A stretch of 10,659 bases of DNA from an uncultured Curtobacterium sp. GTDB taxonomy: Bacteria > Actinomycetota > Actinomycetes > Actinomycetales > Microbacteriaceae. Below the pieces are notes generated by a model. It searched no databases and was not told the DNA's origin. It saw only the letters and a program-made list of their open reading frames with translations. The stretch is taken from contig CAJYIG010000041.1 in NCBI GenBank assembly GCA_913774725.1, positions 1 to 10,659 on the forward strand. Direction: 5' to 3'. Below, piece after piece: positions 1 through 6,600 of the stretch (the stretch's first letter is position 1; every line of letters begins with the position of its first letter). The position numbers and the translations under genes are program-made.

Positions 1-75
1 CAGACCTTCAAGACCGACGCCGTCAAGGCCGGCCTGCTGGTCGGTACCGCGACCATCACCGCCCAGATCAAGTAA
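1..75 (+). CDS. C-terminal end of an unidentified protein (5' end outside window)
   Basis: An open frame enters from the left edge and ends at TAA (73-75), leaving 24 residues that finish with TATITAQIK. I do not recognise the family. The codons are almost all C- or G-ending and optimal for a high-GC host (AAG for every lysine, ATC, ACC, CTG), and the stop is TAA, which suggests a well-expressed gene rather than chance. A second in-frame TAA lies at 88-90. A strong hairpin at 129-162 closes the transcript, which supports a real + strand gene ending here. The product cannot be named from so short a tail. Confidence 0.55.
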   Translation, partial: QTFKTDAVKAGLLVGTATITAQIK

Positions 76-92
76 GCACTGGTCAAGTAAGC
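68..92 (+). repeat. Short direct repeat duplicating the end of the first gene with its stop codon
   Basis: The ten bases TCAAGTAAGC occur at 68-77 and again at 83-92, 15 bases apart and therefore in the same frame. Both copies carry the AAG TAA end of the gene, so readthrough of the first stop would add five residues (A, L, V, K after one skipped stop) before a second TAA. It looks like a small tandem duplication or a tandem-stop safeguard. Confidence 0.5.
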
Positions 93-128
93 CCCCGCGG
101 GCACGACCCGCACCAGCACCACCACGAG

Positions 129-162
129 AAGGCGCCGCCCCCGACCACGGGGACGGCGCCTT
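129..162 (+). terminator. Hairpin terminator after the first gene
   Basis: The arms 129-143 and 148-162 pair over 15 bp with a single mismatch around a four-base ACCA loop. The stem is very GC-rich and there is no T-tract after it, as is common for intrinsic terminators of high-GC actinobacteria. It lies between the stop codons at 73-90 and the putative promoter at 176-203, so it separates the first gene from the yceI-sigma run. Confidence 0.75.
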
Positions 163-175
163 CCGCGTACCCGGG

Positions 176-203
176 TGAACGATCCGGCCCGCTGTCTCGT
201 CGT
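176..203 (+). promoter_or_regulatory. Putative SigL-type ECF promoter for the yceI-sigma-anti-sigma run
   Basis: TGAACG at 176-181 and CGTCGT at 198-203 are separated by 16 bases. Mycobacterial SigL promoters are described as a TGAACC-like -35 with a CGT-type -10 at this sort of spacing (recalled knowledge). The encoded sigma factor is SigL-like, so an autoregulatory promoter here is expected. Transcription would start around 209-212, next to the CTG codon proposed as the yceI start. The match is short and is inference. Confidence 0.45.
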
Positions 204-209
204 CAGGGC

Positions 210-908
210 CTGGGACTCCGCACACGCACGAAGGTCATCATCGGCATCGCCACCGGCGTCGTCGTCATCGGCGCCGCAGCAGTCATCGCCGGCCCGGTCA
301 TCTACGCGAACACGGTCAACGGCCAGGCCGCCGCAGCCCCCTCGCTGAGCGCCGGGCCGTCGGGCTCCGGCGGCACGCTCGACGCAGCCCAGGCCGACGG
401 CACCTGGACGAGCACGAGCAGCTCGTACGCCGGGTACCGCGTGCACGAGGTCCTGCAGGGCAATGATGTGAACGTGGTCGGACGGACGAAGGACGTGCAG
501 GGCACCGCGACGGTCGACGGCGGTTCCCTGACGAAGGCGTCGGTCACCGTGCAGGTCGCGTCGATCACGACCCCCGAGTCCCGTCGGGACGAGTACTTCC
601 GGACCCAGGCCCTGCAGACCGACCGGTACCCGACGGCGACGTTCGCGCTCACCGAGCCCGTCGACGTCTCGGGCGCCCTCGACGGCAGCACCGAGGACGT
701 CACGCTCACGGGCACGATGGACCTGCACGGCGTCGAGGAGCCCGTCACGGCCGACGCGCAGGTCGCCGTGACGAAGGACGGTGGGGTCCAGGTCGTCGGC
801 TCCGTCCCGATCACCTTCGCCGACTACGGGGTCGAGGCCCCGTCGCTCGGCTTCGTCACCGTGGACGGGAAGGGCTCCGTCGAGTTCTCCCTCGACCTGG
901 CGAAGTGA
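210..908 (+). CDS. YceI family protein with N-terminal membrane anchor (start uncertain)
   Basis: YceI proteins form a lipocalin-like beta barrel that binds isoprenoid-type lipids outside the cytoplasm. The frame ending at TGA 906-908 carries a typical YceI domain: the VNVVGRTKDVQG region, the RRDEYFRT and PTATFAL segments, a TGTMDLHGVEEPV turn and a C-terminal SVEFSLDL strand. Upstream of GTG 441 the same frame stays open and encodes a basic stretch, a hydrophobic helix (IIGIATGVVVIGAAAVIAG) and a Ser/Gly/Ala linker. The protein is therefore membrane-anchored, and GTG 441 would cut into the domain. No ATG, GTG or TTG exists in this frame between the upstream gene and 441. CTG 210 is the best placed candidate, giving 232 residues with GTG 441 as codon 78. 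The alternative is a frameshift joining GTG 175 of the next frame. The TGA overlaps the sigma factor start GTG 905. Family is secure; the start is not. Confidence 0.8.
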   Translation: MGLRTRTKVIIGIATGVVVIGAAAVIAGPVIYANTVNGQAAAAPSLSAGPSGSGGTLDAAQADGTWTSTSSSYAGYRVHEVLQGNDVNVVGRTKDVQGTATVDGGSLTKASVTVQVASITTPESRRDEYFRTQALQTDRYPTATFALTEPVDVSGALDGSTEDVTLTGTMDLHGVEEPVTADAQVAVTKDGGVQVVGSVPITFADYGVEAPSLGFVTVDGKGSVEFSLDLAK

Positions 909-1420
909 CCGTGACGAGCCGTTCCGCCGACGAGCTGCTGGCGACGCTGTACCGCGAGCACGGTGACGCGCTCACGCGCTACGTCCGGCACCTGACGCGG
1001 GACGGCTCGACCGTCGACGACGTCGTGCAGGAGACCATGGTGCGCGCGTGGCAGCGTCCGTCCGTGCTCGAGCGAGCACCCGACAGCGCCCGCGCCTGGC
1101 TCTTCACCGTCGCCCGCAACCTGGTGGTCGACGACGCCCGGTCGGCACGCAACCGACGGGAGCAGGGTTCCGAGCACCCGGTCGACCGCGCCGAGGCCGA
1201 CCGCACGGACGCGGTCCTCGACCGCATCGTCGTCGCGGACGCGCTCGCCTCACTCAGCCCGGACCACCGGCGTGTGGTGGTGGACGCCTACTGGCTCGGT
1301 CACACCGTGCCGGAGATCGCGCGACGACACGACATTCCCGAGGGCACCGCGAAGTCGCGGTTGCACTACGGGCTGCGAGCACTCCGGCTCGCACTGCAGG
1401 AACGAGGAGTGACCCGATGA
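905..1420 (+). CDS. ECF sigma factor, SigL/SigK-like
   Basis: This 171-residue protein has the two ECF sigma domains. Region 2 (about residues 12-52) has the LYREHGDALTRYVRHL helix and DDVVQETMVRAWQ for core binding and -10 recognition. Region 4 (about 112-166) has LSPDHRRVVVDAYW and a helix-turn-helix in VPEIARRHDIPEGTAKSRLHYGLRALR for -35 recognition. The ending RLALQERGVTR closely resembles what I recall of Mycobacterium tuberculosis SigL. It starts with GTG 905 overlapping the yceI stop (GTGA); a second GTG at 911 is possible. Its own TGA (1418-1420) overlaps the ATG of the anti-sigma gene, implying translational coupling. It is probably held inactive at the membrane by that protein and activates its own operon through the TGAAC/CGTC element upstream. 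The inducing signal cannot be read from the sequence. Confidence 0.92.
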   Translation: MTVTSRSADELLATLYREHGDALTRYVRHLTRDGSTVDDVVQETMVRAWQRPSVLERAPDSARAWLFTVARNLVVDDARSARNRREQGSEHPVDRAEADRTDAVLDRIVVADALASLSPDHRRVVVDAYWLGHTVPEIARRHDIPEGTAKSRLHYGLRALRLALQERGVTR

Positions 1421-2166
1421 GCGTGGACCCGACCGCGCACGACCACTACGCCGAGTGGGACGCCGCGTACGTCCTCGGCTCGCTGCCGCCCGACGAACGG
1501 CTCGAGTACGAGCGACACCTGGAGACGTGTGCTCGCTGCACGGCGGCCGTCGCCGAGCTCGTCGGTCTGCCCGGCCTGTTGGCGAAGCTCCCGGCCGACC
1601 AGGCGGTCGAGATCGCGGAACCGGACGGGAGGCCCGACACCCGTCCCGAGGGCACCCTCGCCGCCGTCGCGCACCGCGTCCGCCACCGTCGGCGCCGTCG
1701 GCGGGTCTGGGTCGCCGCGACCGCGGGGCTGGCGGTCGTCGCCGCCGTGCTCGGCGGGCTGGCCGTCGGTACCGCCGCCGACCGCGGCGGAACGGTGCAG
1801 GCCGGCGGTGCGCCGTCGGCCTCCGTCCCGACGAGCGCGGGTGACCGCTACACGTTGACGGGATCGCAGGGGCTCGACGTCGACCTGGCGGTGAGCGGCG
1901 AGCAGTGGGGCACGCGCTTCGACTGGGGCTGCTCGTACGGCGGGAAGGACTGGTCGTCGGACGGCTCGGTGATGTACGACCTGGTGGTGGTCCGGAAGGA
2001 CGGCTCCGTGCAGACCGTGGCGTCGTGGTCGGCCTCCGGCGCGGAGGCCCGCGGGCTGTCCGCGTCGACCGACGTCCGGCGCGACGACATCGCCGCGGTG
2101 CAGGTCCGGCTGCGCGGAGCGGGTGGTCCGCTCGCGAGCACCGACCTGTCCGGACGCACGGGATGA
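1417..2166 (+). CDS. Zinc-binding membrane anti-sigma factor, RslA-like
   Basis: This 249-residue protein starts at ATG 1417, overlapping the sigma stop. Residues 1-60 form a zinc anti-sigma domain with the HxxxCxxC signature His34, Cys38, Cys41 (HLETCARC), preceded by EWDAAYVLGSLPPDER as in the RslA/RskA group. A proline- and arginine-rich linker (RHRRRRRR at about 90-96) leads to one membrane helix at about 97-119, arginine side cytoplasmic. The outer part (about 125-249) is a beta-rich domain with WGTRFDWGCSY, a YDLVVVRKDG strand and ASWSA. It differs from the usual RskA C-terminal domain and is likely the sensor. It should bind and silence the ECF sigma. The cytoplasmic cysteines may make it redox-sensitive, as reported for RslA-type proteins. 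What the outer domain senses is unknown. Confidence 0.9.
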   Translation: MSVDPTAHDHYAEWDAAYVLGSLPPDERLEYERHLETCARCTAAVAELVGLPGLLAKLPADQAVEIAEPDGRPDTRPEGTLAAVAHRVRHRRRRRRVWVAATAGLAVVAAVLGGLAVGTAADRGGTVQAGGAPSASVPTSAGDRYTLTGSQGLDVDLAVSGEQWGTRFDWGCSYGGKDWSSDGSVMYDLVVVRKDGSVQTVASWSASGAEARGLSASTDVRRDDIAAVQVRLRGAGGPLASTDLSGRTG

Positions 2167-2173
2167 TGGCGGG

Positions 2174-3049
2174 GTGAACCGCGCCGCACCCGTCCTCGAC
2201 GACGTCGTCCGCCAGGTGGAGCGGACGGGCTTCCGTGCCCACGGCCTGCACGTCCTGGTCGGGGGTGACACCGCCGAGCACCACTGGTCCGCCGACGTCC
2301 GCCGTGACGTGCACTCGGTCGCCAAGGGCGTGGTCGTCCTGGCCGTCGGGATCGCCGAGGACGACGGGGTGCTCACCCTCGACGAGCCCGTCGGTGCGCT
2401 GCTGCCCGACGTCGTGCTCGGCCCGGGTGGGCAGGACGTCACGCTCCGGCACCTGCTGACGATGACGAGCGGCGTCGACATGCCGTGGTCGCCGACCGAG
2501 ACCACCGACTGGCCGGACCTCGCGCGGGAGTTCCTCGGACGGCCGACCGCCGGGCGGTCCTTCCAGTACGCGAACGGGAGCACCTACACGGCGGCTCGGG
2601 CGCTGGCCGCCCGGGTCGGTGACGTCGGTGCCTTCGTGCAGGAACGCCTCCTCACCCCGCTCGGCATCGACGACGTCCGGTGGGACCGCTGCCCGCTCGG
2701 CCACGTCGTCGCCGGCGCCGGGCTGTGGCTCCGGACCGCCGAGGTCGCACGGATCGGGCGGCTGCTGCGGGACCGCGGCGTGGCGGACGGCCGACAGCTC
2801 GTGCCCGCGGCGATCGTCGACGCGATGCACACCGACTGGGTCGTGGCTGGGTCGTCGCCGTCGTACGACCGGTACGCCCTGGCCGGGTGGGGCGGCCCCG
2901 GACGGACGTGGCGACTGCACGGGGCGTACGGGCAGCTCGTGCTCCTGGACCCGGTCGCCGACGCCGTCGTGACCCTCACCGCTGACGACCACGAACGTGC
3001 CGACGCGACAGCCGCGGCCGTCGCGGACGTCCTCGCGGCGGTCCGCTGA
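2174..3049 (+). CDS. Beta-lactamase-fold serine hydrolase (class C/esterase VIII type)
   Basis: This 291-residue enzyme of the beta-lactamase-related family (Pfam Beta-lactamase, PF00144) shows the three active-site motifs: SxxK at Ser48-Val-Ala-Lys51, the YxN box at Tyr132-Ala-Asn134, and the third-strand motif at His249-Gly-Ala. LRHLLTMTSGVD at about 91-102 is the usual family signature. There is no signal peptide or membrane helix, so it appears cytoplasmic, which argues for an esterase or amidase rather than a penicillin-binding role. Start: an in-frame ATG at 2123 lies inside the anti-sigma gene and would add unrelated residues. GTG 2174, seven bases after the anti-sigma stop, starts right before conserved sequence. 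The tight spacing suggests co-transcription with the sigma module. The substrate is unknown. The stop lies inside the inverted repeat shared with marR. Confidence 0.88.
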   Translation: MNRAAPVLDDVVRQVERTGFRAHGLHVLVGGDTAEHHWSADVRRDVHSVAKGVVVLAVGIAEDDGVLTLDEPVGALLPDVVLGPGGQDVTLRHLLTMTSGVDMPWSPTETTDWPDLAREFLGRPTAGRSFQYANGSTYTAARALAARVGDVGAFVQERLLTPLGIDDVRWDRCPLGHVVAGAGLWLRTAEVARIGRLLRDRGVADGRQLVPAAIVDAMHTDWVVAGSSPSYDRYALAGWGGPGRTWRLHGAYGQLVLLDPVADAVVTLTADDHERADATAAAVADVLAAVR

Positions 3050-3064
3050 ACCGACTCGGTTCAG
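3046..3064. terminator. Bidirectional hairpin containing both convergent stop codons
   Basis: CTGAACCGA (3046-3054) and TCGGTTCAG (3056-3064) are perfect inverted repeats around a single C. The left arm contains the TGA of the serine hydrolase (3047-3049) and the right arm contains the TGA of the - strand marR gene (read as TCA at 3061-3063). The hairpin (8 bp with an ACT loop) could serve both transcripts. There is no T-tract, so termination strength is inference. Confidence 0.55.
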
Positions 3065-3525
3065 TCCAGTGGGTCGACCGGGCCGAGCGCGTCGAGGACG
3101 CGGTGCGAGACGGACCGCAGGGTGTCCGCATCGGTCGCCACGGGCCTCCAGAACAGCTCCTCGAGGGCCGCGGTGTGCGCGCGGATGCCGGCGAGCACCG
3201 CGCGACGACCCTCGCTCGTCATCGTCACCCAGCTGCCGCGGCCGTCGGTCGGGCAGTCCGCCCGCGCGACCAGCCCGCGGGCGACCATCCTGGTGACCTG
3301 GTGGCTCACCCGCGACTTCTCCCACCCGATGCCGGCTGCAACGTCGCGGACCCGCAGCCGGTGGTCGGGGTCCCGCTGCAGACCGATCAGGATCTCGAAC
3401 TCGGGGATCGAGATGCCCGCGCCCTCCTGCACGGCGTGGTCGAGCGCTCGGTCGAGCCGACGCCAGACGTCGTGGAACGCGTCCCAGGTCGCCCAGTCGT
3501 GCCCCTCGCCGCCCTGCTCCGCCAT
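3061..3525 (-). CDS. MarR family transcriptional regulator
   Basis: This 154-residue winged-helix protein has the MarR layout: an N-terminal dimerisation helix (WATWDAFHDVWRRLDRAL), a second region ISIPEFEILIGL, a recognition helix within WEKSRVSHQVTRMVARGLV (about 68-86), a wing with the DGRG turn (about 94-97), and C-terminal dimerisation helices. It lies divergently from the PutA-like gene, with 118 bases between the two starts, and converges on the serine hydrolase. Control of the PutA-like gene and of itself is a reasonable inference. Start choice: ATG 3525 has TACGCT seven bases upstream, matching the leaderless pattern in this window, and homology begins right after it. An in-frame ATG at 3570 would add 15 residues and has GGAG about 12 bases upstream, so it stays an alternative. 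The ligand is unknown. Confidence 0.88.
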   Translation of the reverse strand: MAEQGGEGHDWATWDAFHDVWRRLDRALDHAVQEGAGISIPEFEILIGLQRDPDHRLRVRDVAAGIGWEKSRVSHQVTRMVARGLVARADCPTDGRGSWVTMTSEGRRAVLAGIRAHTAALEELFWRPVATDADTLRSVSHRVLDALGPVDPLD

Positions 3526-3532
3526 GACGGCC

Positions 3533-3538
3533 AGCGTA
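3533..3538 (-). promoter_or_regulatory. Putative -10 element for leaderless marR
   Basis: On the - strand TACGCT is followed by seven bases (GGCCGTC) and then ATG 3525. This spacing would place the transcript start on or next to the start codon. No convincing -35 is visible. It lies back to back with the putative promoter of the PutA-like gene. Confidence 0.45.
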
Positions 3539-3631
3539 TCCAGCGGCGGTGTCACGGGCACGAGGATCATCCGTTCGGCTGACTCCTGGGCGGCACTCGG
3601 CGCGCTCAGAGGTCACGTCGGACGCCCGGCA

Positions 3632-3637
3632 TACGAT
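3632..3637 (+). promoter_or_regulatory. Putative -10 element for leaderless putA-like transcript
   Basis: TACGAT is followed by six bases (CACTCC) and then ATG 3644. There is no Shine-Dalgarno sequence in those six bases, so a leaderless mRNA is likely. The -35 region is not recognisable. An operator for the divergent MarR would be expected within 3526-3643, but I found no long inverted repeat there. Confidence 0.5.
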
Positions 3638-3643
3638 CACTCC

Positions 3644-6600
3644 ATGCCGACCCCGCACCTCCGAGACTGCACCGACGACGTGGTCACGCTGGCACAGGGG
3701 TGGATCGAGGCAGCGCGCGGGATGAAGCCGGAGCCCGCGGCCGCGCGTCTGGCGGAGCTGCTGACGGACGAGCGCGGTGCCGAGTTCGCCCGCACGTTCG
3801 TGGACGTCGTCGTCCGGCCGGAGGACCCGAAGGTCGTCGCCCGGAACCTCGAGCGCGCGAGCCGGGCGGTCCCGGACGACCTCGCCTGGTACCTCCGCGG
3901 CGCGGTGACGGTCGGCGGCGGCTTCGCGACCATGGCGCCGTGGGCGGTCGTCCCCTCGGCGCGGAAGGTGCTCCGGCGGCTCGCGGGACACCTCGTCGTC
4001 GACGCCACGCCGGCCCGGACCCCGGCAGCGCTCGCGAAGGTCGGGGGTCCGGACACCCGGGTCGACGTCGCCCTGCTCGGCCCCGCCGTCCTCGGACCCG
4101 CCGGCCGTGACCGGCGTCTGGCGGCGATCGACGAGCTCCTGCACCAGGACGTCGCCGCCGTCACGATCGACCTCGACACCGTGCTGCCACCGATGTCCCC
4201 GTGGGACCTCGACGCCGCCGTCACCGACGCGGTCGAGCACCTCGCACCGCTCCTGCGCACCGCGGCGAGCCGACCGACCCCGCCCGTGGTCACCCTGCAG
4301 TCCGGCCGGGCGCAGGACGTCGAGCGCACCGTCGCGGTGCTGCTGGCGCTGCTCGGCCAGGACGGCACCGCCGGGACCACCCTCGGGGTGACCCTGCCCG
4401 CCGAGCTGCCCGAGTCGCTCGACCTGCTCGACCGGGTGACGACGGCGGCCCGCGAGCGACGAGCGACCGGCGGAGCGCCCGTGCGGGTCCGGTTCACCAA
4501 GGGCACGCTGCTCGCCGCCGAGCGGGTCGACGCCGTGCTCGGGAGCCGACCGCTCGCCGTGACCGCTGACACCCGCACGACGGACACCGCGTTCCTGCGC
4601 CTGCTCGACACGGCGATCGATCCCGAGCGCACGGACGCCGTGCACGTCGGCGTCGCCACCCACGACCCGTTCGCCCTCGCGACCGCGCACGTGCTCGCCG
4701 AGCGGCGTGGCGTGCTCGACGCCGTCGAACCCGAGGTGCTCCTCGGCACCACCCGGTACGCCGACGTCCTGCGCACCGCGTTCGGCCGCGTCGTCCTCGG
4801 CGTCCCGCTCGTGCGACCCGACGCGTTCGACGCCGCCGTCCCGTACCTCGCCCGCCGCCTGCGCGAGGTCGCGGACAACCGGTCCGTGGCGACCGGCCCG
4901 GCCGCGGTGGGCACGACCGGCCCGGCGGGTGACACCGCCGACGACGAGCGGGCCACCGCCGAGCACGTCGACGCCGTGGCCGCCCTCGTCCGACCCGCGC
5001 CGCCCACCCGACGCACCCAGGACCGCCGCCGGCCGCCGGGTGACCCGGTGCTGCGGTCGGCCGCCGAGAACACCCCCGACACCGATCCCTCGACACCGGG
5101 CAACCGCGCCTGGGCCGCCGAGCTGCTCGCTCGGGTCCCGGAGTCGCAGCGTGGCGTCCGGACGATCCGCGCCGCCCGCATCACCGACCGAGGGCGACTC
5201 GAGCGGCTGGTCGCCCGCACCGCCCAGGCGGGCGTCAACTGGGGGCGGCAGGACCCGGAGGACCGCGCCGAGCTGTTCGACCTGATCGGCCACGCGCTCG
5301 AGACGCGCCGGGGTGCCCTGGTCGAGACGATGATCGCCGAGGTCGGCCTCACCCTGACCGAGGCCGACGGCGAGGTCAGCCGGGCCGTCGACGCGGCGAT
5401 GCACGCGGCCGACCGGACGCGGCACCTGGAGGACATCAACGGCGCCGTCCCGGTGCCACCGCGGCTGACGGTCGTCGTGCCGTCGTGGAACGCGCCGCTC
5501 CTCGACGCCGCCGACGGCGTGCTCACGGCGCTCGCCGCGGGCAGCGGGGTCGTGCTCCAGCCGGCCACCGCCGCCCGACGGACCGGTGCCGTGTTCGCCG
5601 ACGTGCTCTGGGACGCCGGAGTGCCGCACTCCCTGCTCCAGCTCGTCGACCTCGACGGCAGCGACCTGTCGCGGGACCTCGTGGCGCACCCGGCCGTCGA
5701 CCGCGTGGTGCTGACCGGCACGCCCGAGACCGCCCGCTCCTACCGGTGGTGGCGCGCGGACCTGCCCCTCGTGGCGGAGACCTCCGGGGTGGTCACGGCG
5801 GTCGTGACGCCCGCTGCCGACCTCGACCAGGCGGTGCGCGACGTCGTCGCATCGGCGTTCGACCGCGCCGGACAGGCGTCGTCGGCGGTGTCGCTGCTCG
5901 TGCTCGTCGGCTCCGTGGGGGAGAGCCAGCGCTTCCGTGCGCAGCTCGCCGATGCCGTCCGCGGTCTCCGCACCGCGTGGCCGACGGACGCCGCCGCGCA
6001 GGTCGGGCCGCTCGTCGCCGAGCCGGCCGGTGCCGTGCGCACCGCGCTCACCGAGCTGCGCCCGGGGGAGTCCTGGCTCGTCGAACCGGTCGCGCTCGAC
6101 GACACCGGGCGGCTCTGGTCACCCGGTGTCCGCGAGGGCGTCCGCGCCTCAGCCGACCTGTCGCGGTCCGCGGTGCCGGCACCCGTGCTCGACGTCGTCC
6201 GCGTGGAGACCCTCGACGAGGCGATCGCGCTGCAGCACTCCGTCGACGGCGGCTCCGTCGCGGCGCTCCACACGCTCGACCCCGACGAGGTCGCGACCTG
6301 GTCCGACCGGACCCGCGCGGGCGTGCTCGTGGTCGACCGGCCGACGACCGGCGCACGACCGGGACGCCAGCCCGTCGGCGGGTGGCGGGGGACCGCGGTC
6401 GGACCGACGGTGCACCGCGGCGGCCCGCTGTCCGTGATCGGCGCGGACCGGTGGGACCCGACCCGGCGTCAGCCGCACCGGAGCATCCAGCTGCAGGGGC
6501 TCGGCAACCGGGTCACCGCCGTCATCGAGGCGGCGCGTGCCGGGCTGTCCTTCGAAGAGTTCGACCGCGTGCGCGCCGGAGCCGAGAGCGACGCCGCGGC

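Noticed and set aside
441..908. GTG 441 as the real yceI start
   Set aside because: It removes the first strand of the YceI domain and the membrane anchor encoded in the same open frame upstream.
1048..1416. Upstream extension of the anti-sigma frame
   Set aside because: It overlaps the sigma gene in another frame. ATG 1417 has the ATGA overlap and starts the conserved zinc-binding domain.
2123..2173. ATG 2123 as the start of the serine hydrolase
   Set aside because: It lies inside the anti-sigma gene and adds residues without family similarity. GTG 2174 follows the anti-sigma stop by seven bases.
3122..3643. N-terminal extension of the PutA-like frame (open back to 3122)
   Set aside because: It crosses the marR gene antisense. 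The PutA homology and the promoter-like TACGAT place the start at ATG 3644.
1250..5689. A 1479-codon open frame on the - strand
   Set aside because: It runs antisense through the sigma, anti-sigma, hydrolase and PutA-like genes and its product is a low-complexity Arg/Gly/Asp-rich string with no domain. Long antisense frames are expected at this GC content.
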